NCBI RefSeq assembly: GCF_014196305.1
Contig: NZ_JACIDJ010000001.1
Span: 275,683-339,682 of the forward strand
Direction of reading: 5' to 3'
DNA from: Roseococcus suduntuyensis
Lineage (GTDB): Bacteria > Pseudomonadota > Alphaproteobacteria > Acetobacterales > Acetobacteraceae
DNA length: 64,000 nucleotides
Both the position numbers and the translations under genes were made by a program. Of this stretch, positions 10,934 through 19,617 are shown in pieces. The notes beneath the pieces were generated by a model. The model ran no database searches and was not told the origin of the DNA. It saw only the letters and a program-made list of their open reading frames with translations. Every line of letters begins with the position of its first letter. Position 1 is the first letter of the stretch.

Positions 10934-11883
10934 CACGCCGCCCCCCGCATGCCGTTGACCATCAGGGTGACGTTGTGGCGCATCATGGCCTCATAGCTGG
11001 GGGCGGGTCCGTCCGCGGGGGAAAGGGCGTCGGCGTGGAGACGGCCGCGCGGGGCCACCCCGGCCTCGCGCGCCAGGCGTTCCAGCGCCGACTGGTTGCC
11101 TTGGCCCTCCAGGAAGACGGCGGTGATGTTCTCGGCGCGGACCTGCCGGATCAGGCGCGCGATGGCGGCGGCCGAGGGCTCGGCCTCCGCGCTGACGCCC
11201 TGGGCGGCCAGGAAGGTCACGCCATAGGCGGCGCCGAAATAGCCGAAGGCGTCATGGGTGGTCAGCACCTTGCGCCGCTCGGTCGGCACGGTGGCGATCT
11301 GCGCGCGGATCCAGGCGTCCAGCGCCTGCAGCCGCTGGAGACAGGCGGCGGCGGCGGCACGGTGCGCCTCGGCCGCGCCGGGCTGCACGCGCGCGAGGCC
11401 CTCGGTGATGTTGCGGACATAGTGCTGGGCCAGGGCCACATCCTGCCAGGCATGCGGGTCCGGCACGCGGCGGGGGCCCACGCTGTGCTGCGTGCGGCGC
11501 CCCGCGCCGCCATGGTCGTGGTCGTGATGGGCCTCCATGCCGCGCGGCGTGATGCCGTCGGTGGCCGTCACCACCGGCACGGGTGGGCCTTCCGCCGCGG
11601 CGCGGGCGAGCCGGTCGAACCAGGGGTCGAAGCCCAACCCGTTGCGGACCAGCAGCGCGGCGCCGCGCAGGGCCAGGGCGTCGCTCGGCCGCGGCTCGAA
11701 ATGATGGGCATCCACCCCCGGCCCGGCCGTGACGCGGAGGGTGACGCGATCCCCCGCCACCTGGCGCACCAAATCGCCCAGGATGGAGAAGGAGGCACCG
11801 ACCAGCGGCGGGGCCTGGGCCGCGGCGCCCCGGGCAGCGAAGGCGAGGAAGGGGAGGGCGAGGAGGGTTCGGCGCTGGGTCAT
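10933..11883 (-). CDS. znuA: Zinc/manganese ABC transporter substrate-binding protein (ZnuA-like)
   Basis: Periplasmic cluster A-I metal-binding protein of 316 residues. The N-terminus has a signal peptide with a twin Arg (TQRRTLLALPFLAFAARGAAAQ). Ligand-type residues are visible: DAHHFEPRPSD (His60/His61), DPHAWQD, LTTHDAFGYF and a late HADALSP acid. A His-rich loop (AHHDHDHGG, about residues 118-126) is typical of zinc rather than manganese binders. No znuB or znuC gene is adjacent; the downstream partner is the outer-membrane barrel. A Zur-like palindrome lies 15 bases ahead of the start. Family is certain; zinc preference is inferred from the His loop and operator. Confidence 0.88.
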   Translation of the reverse strand: MTQRRTLLALPFLAFAARGAAAQAPPLVGASFSILGDLVRQVAGDRVTLRVTAGPGVDAHHFEPRPSDALALRGAALLVRNGLGFDPWFDRLARAAAEGPPVPVVTATDGITPRGMEAHHDHDHGGAGRRTQHSVGPRRVPDPHAWQDVALAQHYVRNITEGLARVQPGAAEAHRAAAAACLQRLQALDAWIRAQIATVPTERRKVLTTHDAFGYFGAAYGVTFLAAQGVSAEAEPSAAAIARLIRQVRAENITAVFLEGQGNQSALERLAREAGVAPRGRLHADALSPADGPAPSYEAMMRHNVTLMVNGMRGAA

Positions 11884-11898
11884 GTGATGCTAGATTAT

Positions 11899-11911
11899 GT
11901 GATACTATAAC
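11899..11911 (-). promoter_or_regulatory. Zur-like operator candidate
   Basis: In an AT-rich pocket of otherwise GC-rich sequence, the minus strand reads GTTATAGTATCAC, a 13-base palindrome with one mismatch and an odd centre base. It resembles the alphaproteobacterial Zur box (GTTATA-N-TATAAC core) and lies just ahead of the ZnuA-like start. Partial symmetry extends several bases further out. Confidence 0.5.
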
Positions 11912-12002
11912 GTTGCATCAACAGGACGAGCCGACAAGAGGGCCCGTCCCCCTTGCGATGCACCGCGTCACGCAGCACCTTCGGCCGGAACCGGAGGACC
12001 CC

Positions 12003-13301
12003 ATGCGCCGCGCCGCACTCGCCCTGTGTCTCGCCATCGCCGGACTGCCCGCCCTCGCCGCCAGCCCCGCCCCCTGCCCGACCGGCCTGCCCGAGGGGGT
12101 GACCTGCCACCGCGCCCAGGACGCCAACGGCGCCCATGTCCTGATCGCCAGGCCGGCGCAGGCGCATGGCGGGCTGGTGGTCCACACCTATGGCGGGCCG
12201 CGCCTGGCCCCCATCCGGCCCGACACCACGGACGAGGACATCCGCCGCTTCAGCGAATTCCTGGCCGAGGGCTGGTCCTGGGTCTCCACCTCGCGCCGCC
12301 GCCCGGGCTTCGGCGTGGCCATGGGCGCGGAGGACACCGAGAACGCCCGGCGCCTCTACGTGGAGGCCTTCGGCCAGCCGCGCGTCACCATCGCGCATGG
12401 CCAGTCCTGGGGCGCCAACGTCACCGCCGCCCTGATCGAGCGGCACAACGCCCCCGGTCCCGATGGCCGCCGCCCCTATGACGCGGCGCTGCTGACCTCC
12501 GGCGTGCTGGCGGGCGGCACCCGGGCCTATGACATGCGGGTGGATTTGCGGGCGGCCTTCCAGGCCATCTGCGGCACCCACCCCCGGCCGGAGGAGGCGC
12601 AATACACCCTCACCCTCGGCCTGCCGCCGGGTGCCAGCATGACGCGCGCCGAGGTGTTGTCCCGCCTGACCGACTGCACCGGCATCGGCGCCCCCACCCG
12701 CACCGAGGCGCAGGCCCGCGCGGCGGCCGACCTGGTGGCCGCCACGGGCATTCCGGAGGCCGCCATGCCCGGCCATTTCGCCTGGGCCACCTTCACCTTC
12801 CGCGACATCGCGCAGAACCTGACGGGCGGGCGCAACGCCTTCGGCAATGCCGGCGTGCGCTATCGCGGCACCTCGGATGACGAAGGGCTGAACGCGCGCA
12901 TCACGCGCATCACGCCGGACCCCGAGGCGGCGGCGCTGCTGGCGGCGGACGCGGACCTGACGGGCCGCTTCGACATCCCGGTGCTGACGCTGCACGGCAT
13001 CCGCGACGCCGTGGCCTATGTGGAGCACCAGTCGGCCTTCGCCGCCACGGTGGAGGCGGCGGGGAACTCGGCGCGCCTCGTCCAGGTCTTCGTGAACGAG
13101 GCGGCGCATTCCAAGATGTCGAGCCCGCTCTACCCCGCCGCACTGGCCGCGCTGGCGGAATGGGCCGGCGGCGGCGCGCGGCCGGACGCGGCGGCGGTGC
13201 AGGCGCGCTGCGAGGCGCTGAGCGCGCGCTTCACCGGCCCCTGCCGCATTGACCCGGAATTCCGCCCCGCGCCATGGGACAGTCGTGTGAACCCGCGCTG
13301 A
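12003..13301 (+). CDS. Secreted alpha/beta-hydrolase-like protein
   Basis: A 432-residue exported protein. Residues 1-20 form a signal peptide (MRRAALALCLAIAGLPALAA). An alpha/beta-hydrolase catalytic set can be read: the nucleophile elbow GQSWG (in ITIAHGQSWGANV-like context), an acid in LTLHGIRDAVAYVE, and a late His in NEAAHSKMS. Cys pairs near both ends (PCPTG..VTCH and QARCEALS..GPCR) suit a disulfide-bonded periplasmic enzyme. The start is supported by GGAGGACCCC directly before the ATG. It is divergent from the ZnuA-like gene. The substrate (ester, lactone or peptide) is unknown. Confidence 0.7.
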   Translation: MRRAALALCLAIAGLPALAASPAPCPTGLPEGVTCHRAQDANGAHVLIARPAQAHGGLVVHTYGGPRLAPIRPDTTDEDIRRFSEFLAEGWSWVSTSRRRPGFGVAMGAEDTENARRLYVEAFGQPRVTIAHGQSWGANVTAALIERHNAPGPDGRRPYDAALLTSGVLAGGTRAYDMRVDLRAAFQAICGTHPRPEEAQYTLTLGLPPGASMTRAEVLSRLTDCTGIGAPTRTEAQARAAADLVAATGIPEAAMPGHFAWATFTFRDIAQNLTGGRNAFGNAGVRYRGTSDDEGLNARITRITPDPEAAALLAADADLTGRFDIPVLTLHGIRDAVAYVEHQSAFAATVEAAGNSARLVQVFVNEAAHSKMSSPLYPAALAALAEWAGGGARPDAAAVQARCEALSARFTGPCRIDPEFRPAPWDSRVNPR

Positions 13302-13385
13302 ACCCACATGGACGAAGCCCGCGAAGCCTGCTTCCTTGTTGCGAATCGCCCGCAGGCCGGGCGGAGCGACAAAAGGGGCTCTGGG

Positions 13386-14600
13386 ATGACGGGATCGAGG
13401 AAGGGCGCATTCGCGCTCGCGGCATGTGTCACGGCCTTCGGCTGGGCGATCACACCCGCATGGGCACAGGGCCAGGGCGGCTATGACGGGCGCTGGCGCT
13501 TCGAGATGACCTGCGGCCCCAATGCGCTGTCCGGCCAGGCGGGCTATGTGCAGCGCTTCGAGGCCAGCCTGGCCAACGGCGCCTTCAGCCATGTGCGGCG
13601 CATCCGCAGCTCCTCCGGCACGCAGACGGATCGCTGGACGGGCCAGGTCTCCGGCAACCGCATGGAAGTGACGGTGGCCAGCGAACTCGGCAATGCGCGC
13701 TGGAACACGCGCCTGGCCGGCGATGCCGCCTCCTACACCCGGTTCGACCTGGCGGGCGGTCTTTTCCTCGCCGATGACCGCCGGGCACGCGAATGCACCA
13801 TGACAGCGACGCAGACGCGCGCCGCGCAGGGCAGCCTAGCCGCGACCGCCCCGGCGCGGGCGCAGGCCGAGTCGCGGGCGGCGCTGGAAGCCGCCCAGAG
13901 CGCGGCGGAGGCGGCCCGAGCCGAGGCCGATGCGCTGCGCACCGACCTGGACATGGCGCGCTTCGAGGGCGCGGCCGTCCGAGATGAGCTGACGCGCCAG
14001 GCCGCCGCCCTGGCCCAAGCCACCCAGGCCGCGACCCAAGCCACCGCCCGCGCCACCCAGGCCGAGCAGGCGCTGGCCGCCGCCCGCGCCGAGACGACGC
14101 AGGCCCGGCAGGCGGCCACCGAGGCCAGCGCCCGCGCCGAGGCCGCGCAGCGCGAGCTGACCGCGGCCCGCACCCAGGCGACCCAACGCGCCACGCAGGC
14201 GGAACAGGCCCTCGCCACCGCCCAGCGCGACCTGACCGCCGCCCGCGCCCAGGCGACGGAACAGCAGCAGGCCGCCACCCAGGCGACCCAACGCGCCACG
14301 CAGACGGAACAGGCCCTCGCCACCGCCCAGCGCGACCTGACCGCCGCGCGCGCCCAGGCAACGGAACAGCAGCAGGCCGCCACCCAACGCGCCACGCAGG
14401 CGGAACAGGCGCTCGCCACCGCCCAGCGCGACCTGACCGCCGCGCGCGCCCAGGCAACGGAACAGCAGCAGGCCGCCACCCAGGCCACGCAGCGCGCCAC
14501 CCAGGCCGAGGCGGCCCTGGCGACCGCCCGCCGCGAGCTGGAGCAGGCCCGCCGCGCCGCCCCGGCCGAGCCGGCCCAGCCCGCGCAACCCCGCCAGTAG
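13386..14600 (+). CDS. Exported coiled-coil protein with tandem repeats
   Basis: A 404-residue exported protein of unknown function. A signal peptide (GAFALAACVTAFGWAITPAWA) precedes a compact domain of about 110 residues (YDGRWRFEMTCG ... FDLAGGLFLADD) that resembles small beta-rich periplasmic domains. From about residue 150 to the end the chain is a long Ala/Gln/Thr/Glu helical region. Its last part repeats a unit starting QRATQAEQALATAQRDL of 32-35 residues, matching the DNA repeats at 14184-14516. No Cys or TM beyond the signal is seen in the coil. It could be a periplasmic spacer or cell-envelope linker. The start at 13386 places the signal peptide at the N-terminus. Confidence 0.7.
   Translation: MTGSRKGAFALAACVTAFGWAITPAWAQGQGGYDGRWRFEMTCGPNALSGQAGYVQRFEASLANGAFSHVRRIRSSSGTQTDRWTGQVSGNRMEVTVASELGNARWNTRLAGDAASYTRFDLAGGLFLADDRRARECTMTATQTRAAQGSLAATAPARAQAESRAALEAAQSAAEAARAEADALRTDLDMARFEGAAVRDELTRQAAALAQATQAATQATARATQAEQALAAARAETTQARQAATEASARAEAAQRELTAARTQATQRATQAEQALATAQRDLTAARAQATEQQQAATQATQRATQTEQALATAQRDLTAARAQATEQQQAATQRATQAEQALATAQRDLTAARAQATEQQQAATQATQRATQAEAALATARRELEQARRAAPAEPAQPAQPRQ
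14184..14516 (+). repeat. Coding tandem repeat, 105- and 96-base units
   Basis: Near-identical units begin at about 14184, 14289, 14385 and 14490; the second is 9 bases shorter, and the fourth diverges. All length differences are multiples of three, so the reading frame of the coiled-coil protein is kept. Confidence 0.85.
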
Positions 14601-14610
14601 GGGCCGATCG

Positions 14611-14632
14611 CCTCCGGTGGACACACCGGAGG
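14611..14632 (+). other. Hairpin after coiled-coil gene
   Basis: Perfect 9-base stem CCTCCGGTG / CACCGGAGG with a four-base loop, lying 10 bases after the stop codon and before the terminator. It may protect the mRNA 3' end or act with the next hairpin. Confidence 0.6.
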
Positions 14633-14641
14633 CGGAAACGC

Positions 14642-14678
14642 AAAAGGGGCGGGGTGCTCGCGCGCCCCGCCCCTTTTT
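14642..14678 (+). terminator. Rho-independent terminator
   Basis: Perfect 13-base stem AAAAGGGGCGGGG / CCCCGCCCCTTTT with a 10-base loop, ending in a T run. It ends the coiled-coil transcript; the flanking A run would let it act from the other side too. Confidence 0.9.
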
Positions 14679-14703
14679 CGTGCCGTGAAGGCCGCGCCGG
14701 CTA

Positions 14704-14801
14704 GGGTCGTTTCACCGCTAGCGAACACGCTGAAACGACCCCAGCTATTTGTTTCCCCGCATTTTCCGAGCCGCCAAGCGATTCCGCTTGGCTTGAAAAT
14801 G
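14704..14801. repeat. Intergenic double inverted-repeat element
   Basis: Two palindromic modules lie between the terminator and the ferredoxin stop. Module 1 has an 11-base perfect inverted repeat, GGGTCGTTTCA (14704-14714) and its complement (14731-14741). Module 2 has CATTTTC (14760-14766) pairing with GAAAATG (14795-14801), enclosing GCCAAGCG / CGCTTGGC (14773-14780, 14785-14792). The lower GC and perfect arms look like an interspersed palindromic element. Confidence 0.65.
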
Positions 14802-14803
14802 CT

Positions 14804-15136
14804 CTATGGCTTGCCCGGATTGGGGCTCAGCAGCTCCTTCTTGCCGGGCTTGTCCTTCCACTCATCCGCGTCGTCCGGCGCCTCGCCCTTGCGGGTGATG
14901 TTGGGCCAGGACTGGGCGAAGTTGCGGTTGATCTCCACCCAGGACGTCGCCTTGTCGTCGCTGTCGGGCAGAATGGCCTCGGCGGGGCATTCCGGTTCGC
15001 AGACGCCGCAATCAATGCATTCGTCCGGATGGATCACCAGCATGTTCTCGCCGACATAGAAGCAGTCCACCGGACAGACTTCCACGCAGTCCATGTACTT
15101 GCACTTGATGCAGTTCTCGGTGACGACATAGGTCAC
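14804..15136 (-). CDS. fdxA: Seven-iron ferredoxin (FdxA type)
   Basis: A 110-residue electron carrier with one [3Fe-4S] and one [4Fe-4S] cluster. The cluster motifs are [20 protein letters not shown] near the N-terminus and [12 protein letters not shown] in the middle, matching the Azotobacter FdI / FdxA family found in nearly all alphaproteobacteria, including the C-terminal extension ([11 protein letters not shown]). The ATG at 15136 gives the standard MTYVVTENC start. It lies downstream of the S4 protein gene on the same strand, 72 bases away, and may be on the same transcript or have its own promoter. Confidence 0.95.
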   Translation of the reverse strand: MTYVVTENCIKCKYMDCVEVCPVDCFYVGENMLVIHPDECIDCGVCEPECPAEAILPDSDDKATSWVEINRNFAQSWPNITRKGEAPDDADEWKDKPGKKELLSPNPGKP

Positions 15137-15208
15137 GAAAGGGCTCCCGCCGGCTCGGATTCGTCAGAGAATTGAACCCAAGCCCCGCATCTGGCAAGGC
15201 TTCGCGCG

Positions 15209-15493
15209 TCATTGTTCCGCTTGCGCGACATCCTCGTAGAGGGTGCGGGCCTCGGCGGGCGGGCCGCGCCGGTCGCCCAGCGCCAGCACCCGCCAGACCC
15301 GCACCTCCTCCCGCCAGAGGTAGGTCAGCACATCGCCCTGCCGGATGCGGGCATGGGCCTTGGTCACCGGCTGGCGGTTCAGGCGGAAGCCGCCCCCCTC
15401 GATCAGCCGGGCGCATTCCCCCTTAGTCTTCGCCAGCCGCGCATGCCAGAGCCAGGTGTCGAGCCGCAGGAAGGGCGCGCCACCTTCGGCCAT
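15209..15493 (-). CDS. S4-domain RNA-binding protein (HslR-like)
   Basis: A 94-residue protein dominated by one S4 domain: LRLDTWLWHARLAKTKGECARLIEGGGFRLN-type pattern with conserved LD.WLW.AR and the Gly-rich turn, then VTKAHARIRQGDVLT. The family includes HslR (Hsp15), which binds stalled 50S subunits carrying nascent chains. Its start is 3 bases after the stop of the helicase gene, so the two are almost certainly co-translated. The combination points to RNA quality control or ribosome rescue. Confidence 0.88.
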   Translation of the reverse strand: MAEGGAPFLRLDTWLWHARLAKTKGECARLIEGGGFRLNRQPVTKAHARIRQGDVLTYLWREEVRVWRVLALGDRRGPPAEARTLYEDVAQAEQ

Positions 15494-15496
15494 GGA

Positions 15497-18415
15497 CTAC
15501 TTGAGCTTGAGCTTCAGCAGGGCGGCGAAGGGGCTGTCCTCGGCCTTGGCGGCGGGGCGGTCCTCGAAGAAGGTCCGCGTCTCGGGGCCGCCCGGGCCAC
15601 GGTCCCGGTCGCGCGGGGGGCCGTCGCGGCGGCCGCGGTCGGGGCGGGGGCCGTCCTTGCGGAAGCCCTCCCCACGGGGCCCGTCCTGGCGGGGCCGGTC
15701 GGGGCGGCGGTCGCCGCGGGGGCCGTCCTGCCGTTGCCCCTCCGGGCGCTGGCCTTCGGGACGCTGACCTTCCGGGCGGGGCGCATCGGGGCGCGGAGCC
15801 TCGGCGCCTTCCGGGCGCGGGCCGCGCGGACCCTTCGGGAATTCGCGGCGCTGGCGGGCGGGGCGCGGGGCCTCGCCCTCGGCGGCGGGGGCGCCCTCGC
15901 CGGCCGGGGCACCGTCGCGGCGCGGGCCGCGCTGGCGCTGGTCAGGACGGCCACGGTTGCCCTCGCGCCGGGGCGGGCGCTCGGGCCGGGCCCAGGCGAC
16001 CATGGTGGGGGCCGGCGGGCCCTCCACGCCTTCCTCCAGCGGCACACTCTCGATCAGGCGGAAGCCGAGGCCCGCCAGCACGGGGCTGAGCATCTCGCCA
16101 CGGATGCCGAAGCGGCCCAGCGTCTCGGGCGGCAGGGGGGCGGGGGCGCGGCGCGTGAGGTAGCCCAGTTCGGCGGCCACGCGCTCGGCCACGTCCAGGC
16201 GCACCAGCACCGGGCCGGCCGGCACCCAGCCCATGATCTCGGCGAAGCCCGGCGGCCATTGCAGCGCCATCACCCCATCGGCCGGGATGGAGACCAGGCC
16301 CGGCGCGGGCAGCGGCGGCGTCGGGATGTCATGGCTCAGCGCCCAGAGCTGCGCGCGCAGCCCCATGGGGCGCGGCTTCAGCGCCTCCGGCACATAGAGG
16401 GCGAAGCGACCGGCGCGGATACCGATGGCCTTGAGCTTGGTCCGCACCTCCTGGCCGATGTTGTTGCGCGTGTCGCCGGGCTTGAGGCCCAGCGTCTCGC
16501 GCAGCTGGAAGGCGGGGCCGCGCAGCGTGTTGTCCTCGGCGGCCTTGGTTTCCACCGTGGTCAGGGCCGCGAGGTCCTTGGCCAGCACGCCCTCGATGAA
16601 GGCGGCGAGCTTGGCGCGCACCCGCTCACGCTGGGCGCCGTCCAGGTATTCCGAGGCGTTCACCTCGATCAGCGGCTTGCCCGGCTCGGTGCCCATCTTC
16701 AGGCGCGCGATCTCGGCGCCGTCCCAGGTGACGCGATGCTCTGGGGTGAGCGCGAAGGCCTCGGGCTTGGCCACTTCCAGCGCGGCCAGTCGGCGCGGCA
16801 TTTCCTGGGCCAGCGCGCGGCGGGCGGCGCGCAGGACCAGCTTCTTCTCCTCCTCGCCGCCCTCGCCGGGCTCGGGGATGAAGTCGAAGCCCAGGATACG
16901 GCCGACCTTGTGGCCTTCCACCACCACCTCGCCCTGGCGGTTGACGGCGCTGAGCACCTCTTCCGCCGTGTCGTCCAGGCGGCGGATCAGGTGGGCGGCG
17001 CGGCGGTCCACGAAGCGGGCCGTCAGGCGTTCGTGCAGGGCGTCGCTGACCAGGTCCTCGGCGGCGCGGGCGGCCTCCTGCTGGGCGGCGGCGTCGCGCA
17101 CCCAGTCGGCGCGGGCGGCCACATAGGCCCAGACGCGGATGTGCGAGAGGCGCGCCATCAGCGTGTCGAGGTCGCCCTCGATGCTGCGGCAGGCGGCGAT
17201 CTGTGACGCGATCCAGTCCGACGGCAGCGCGCCATCCTCCACCAGATGCGTGAAGATGCGCGCGCAGAGCCGGGTGTGGCTGTCATCCGCCAGCTTGCGG
17301 AAGTCCGGCACCTGGCAGGTTTCCCACAGCAGCGCAATGCGCGTGCGCGAGGAGGCGAGGCGGCGGATATCCGCCTCGCGCGCCAGGTGGTTCAGGGTGA
17401 TGTGGTCGGTCGCGTCATTGCCCTTGGTCAGGCCGGGCTGGGGCGGCGGGGCGCCCAGGCTGTCCAGCAGCCCATCGAGGCTCGTGAAGTCGAGGTTGCT
17501 GTTGCGCCAGGCCAGCGCCTGCAGCGGCTCGAAATTGTGGTTCTCGATCTTCTCGATCATCTCCTCGGGCAGGGGCGCGCAATCGCCCGTCACGCCGAAG
17601 CTGCCGTCGCGCATGCCGCGGCCCGCGCGGCCGGCGATCTGCGCGGCCTCCTGCGCCGTCAGCATCCGGGGCGCGTGGCCGTCGAACTTTTGCAAATTGG
17701 CGAAGGCCACATGGTCCACGTCCATGTTCAGGCCCATGCCGATGGCGTCCGTCGCCACCAGGAAGTCCACCTCGCGGTCCTGGTACATCTTGACCTGGGC
17801 GTTGCGGGTGCGGGGCGAGAGGCGCCCCATCACCACCGCGCAGCCGCCGCGCCGGCGGCGGATGGCCTCGGCGATGGCATAGACCTCGGCCGCGCTGAAG
17901 GCGACGACGGCGCTGCGCGGCGGCAGCTTGGTCAGCTTCGCGGGGCCGGTGTGGGTGAGCTGCGACAGGCGCGGCCGCGTCTCGATCTCCACCTGGGGGA
18001 CGAGGCGTTGCAGCAGGGGGCGGATGGTCTCCGCGCCCATGAACATGGTTTCCACCAGCCCGCGTGCGTGCAGCAGCCGGTCGGTGAAGATGTGCCCGCG
18101 GTCGGGGTCGGCGCAAAGCTGGATCTCGTCCACCGCCAGGAATTCGGCGCGGCGGTCGAGCGGCATGGCCTCGACGGTGCAGGCGAACCACTTGGCCTCG
18201 GGCGGGATGATCTTTTCCTCGCCGGTGATGAGGGCGACGTGCTTCTCGCCCTTGGCGGCCACCATGCGGTCATAGTTCTCGCGCGCCAGAAGGCGCAGCG
18301 GGAAGCCGATGATGCCCGAGGCGTGCGCGAGCAGACGCTCCATCGCCAGATGCGTCTTGCCCGTATTGGTGGGGCCGAGGATCGCTTTCACGCGGGGGTC
18401 GAACATGTGGGCCAT
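15497..18415 (-). CDS. SUV3-like RNA/DNA helicase with Arg/Gly/Pro tail
   Basis: A 972-residue SF2 helicase of the mitochondrial SUV3 type present in alphaproteobacteria. Walker A is ILGPTNTGKTHLA near residues 12-24; the Walker B box is VDEIQLCADPDRG (DEIQ); the SUV3-specific AIGMGLNMDVDHVAF and IAGRAGRG motifs lie in domain 2. From about residue 800 the chain becomes a low-complexity tail rich in Arg, Pro, Gly and Asp with PEGQR repeats, then ends in a conserved SPFAALLKLKLK-type peptide. The tail likely binds RNA, as RGG regions do. It heads the S4-protein (and possibly ferredoxin) transcript. Start at 18415; a Met three codons on is an alternative. Confidence 0.9.
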   Translation of the reverse strand: MAHMFDPRVKAILGPTNTGKTHLAMERLLAHASGIIGFPLRLLARENYDRMVAAKGEKHVALITGEEKIIPPEAKWFACTVEAMPLDRRAEFLAVDEIQLCADPDRGHIFTDRLLHARGLVETMFMGAETIRPLLQRLVPQVEIETRPRLSQLTHTGPAKLTKLPPRSAVVAFSAAEVYAIAEAIRRRRGGCAVVMGRLSPRTRNAQVKMYQDREVDFLVATDAIGMGLNMDVDHVAFANLQKFDGHAPRMLTAQEAAQIAGRAGRGMRDGSFGVTGDCAPLPEEMIEKIENHNFEPLQALAWRNSNLDFTSLDGLLDSLGAPPPQPGLTKGNDATDHITLNHLAREADIRRLASSRTRIALLWETCQVPDFRKLADDSHTRLCARIFTHLVEDGALPSDWIASQIAACRSIEGDLDTLMARLSHIRVWAYVAARADWVRDAAAQQEAARAAEDLVSDALHERLTARFVDRRAAHLIRRLDDTAEEVLSAVNRQGEVVVEGHKVGRILGFDFIPEPGEGGEEEKKLVLRAARRALAQEMPRRLAALEVAKPEAFALTPEHRVTWDGAEIARLKMGTEPGKPLIEVNASEYLDGAQRERVRAKLAAFIEGVLAKDLAALTTVETKAAEDNTLRGPAFQLRETLGLKPGDTRNNIGQEVRTKLKAIGIRAGRFALYVPEALKPRPMGLRAQLWALSHDIPTPPLPAPGLVSIPADGVMALQWPPGFAEIMGWVPAGPVLVRLDVAERVAAELGYLTRRAPAPLPPETLGRFGIRGEMLSPVLAGLGFRLIESVPLEEGVEGPPAPTMVAWARPERPPRREGNRGRPDQRQRGPRRDGAPAGEGAPAAEGEAPRPARQRREFPKGPRGPRPEGAEAPRPDAPRPEGQRPEGQRPEGQRQDGPRGDRRPDRPRQDGPRGEGFRKDGPRPDRGRRDGPPRDRDRGPGGPETRTFFEDRPAAKAEDSPFAALLKLKLK

Positions 18416-18495
18416 GGTTCCGGACGCTATCCGGGTCGTTATGGCGCATGCGGCGGTGATTGCAACGCCGCCGTCGCACGGCGAGAGTGCGGCGC

Positions 18496-19611
18496 GTGAA
18501 CACCCCCCGGCGCTTCGCCCTCCTTTTCGGCGCCCAGTTCCTGGGCTTCGGCGCCATGCTGCCCTTCCTGCCGGCCATCCTGACGGATGGCGGGCTGACG
18601 CCCGAGCAGATCGGCACCGTGCTGGCGGCGGGGGCCATGGTGCGGCTGGTGGCCGGCCCGCTCTCGGGGCGACTGGCGGACCAGGTGGCGGATATGCGCC
18701 GCCTGCTGGCCCTGGCCTGCCTGCTGGCGGCGCTGGCGGCGGTGGGGTTCGGGCTGTTGGCGGGCCTCGTGCTGCTGCTGGCGGTGCAATTGCTGCACAG
18801 CGCGGCGGCCGCGCCCATCATTCCCCTCTCGGACAGCCAGGCGGCCGGGGCGGTGCGGGCGGGGGGCTTCGACTATGCGCGGGTGCGGGCCTGGGGCTCC
18901 ATCACCTTCATCCTGGGCGCGGTGGCGGCGGGGCAGGCCACCGAATGGGCCGGGGCGCGCGCCGTGGCCTGGATCCTGGCCGGGGCCATGCTGCTGACGG
19001 CCCTTGCGGCGCTGGCCCTGCCGCCGCCCGGGCCGCGCCGCGCCACGCCACGGGGCGGGCTCTGGGCGCCGCTGCGCGAACCGCTGTTCCGCCGCGTGCT
19101 GCTGGTCTCCGCGCTGATCCAGGCGAGCCACGCGGCCTATTACGGCTTCTCGACGCTGCATTGGCAGGCGGCGGGGCTGTCGGCCGGCTTCATCGGGGTG
19201 CTGTGGGGCGTGGGGGTGGTGGCGGAGGTGCTGCTCTTCCTGCGCGGCGGGCGGCTGGTGGACCTGCTGGGCCTGCGTGCCCTGGTGGCCATCGCGGCGA
19301 GTGCCGGCGTGCTGCGCTGGGGGCTGACGGCGGTGACGGCGGACCCCATCGCCCTGCTGCTGCTGCAAACCCTGCACGCCGCCACCTTCGGCGTGATGCA
19401 CCTGGCCGCCATGCGCGCCATGATCCGATTGCCGGCGGAATTGTCGGGCCGGGCGCAGACCCTGCTCTCGGCCGGGGTCAGCGCCACCATGGGCGTGGTC
19501 ATGTGGCTGTCCGGGCAGGTTTTCGCCGCACTTGGCGGCCTGGTTTTCCTGGCCATGGCGGCGATGTGCGGCGCGGCCCTGCTGGCCTTGCTGGCGTGGC
19601 GGCGGGATTGA
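18496..19611 (+). CDS. MFS transporter (MFS_1-like / phenylpropionate-permease type)
   Basis: A 371-residue inner-membrane transporter with about twelve hydrophobic helices. The N-terminal helix LLFGAQFLGFGAMLPFLPAIL and the loop SGRLADQVADMRR (the MFS G-x-L-a-D-r-x-x-r motif) identify the superfamily; the pattern resembles the PF12832 group that includes HcaT-like permeases. I chose the GTG at 18496, which gives a clean MNTPRRFALLF start; a TTG 12 codons upstream would add an Arg-rich peptide. The gene diverges from the helicase with about 80 bases between starts. Substrate unknown. Confidence 0.8.
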   Translation: MNTPRRFALLFGAQFLGFGAMLPFLPAILTDGGLTPEQIGTVLAAGAMVRLVAGPLSGRLADQVADMRRLLALACLLAALAAVGFGLLAGLVLLLAVQLLHSAAAAPIIPLSDSQAAGAVRAGGFDYARVRAWGSITFILGAVAAGQATEWAGARAVAWILAGAMLLTALAALALPPPGPRRATPRGGLWAPLREPLFRRVLLVSALIQASHAAYYGFSTLHWQAAGLSAGFIGVLWGVGVVAEVLLFLRGGRLVDLLGLRALVAIAASAGVLRWGLTAVTADPIALLLLQTLHAATFGVMHLAAMRAMIRLPAELSGRAQTLLSAGVSATMGVVMWLSGQVFAALGGLVFLAMAAMCGAALLALLAWRRD

Positions 19612-19617
19612 TCCCCG

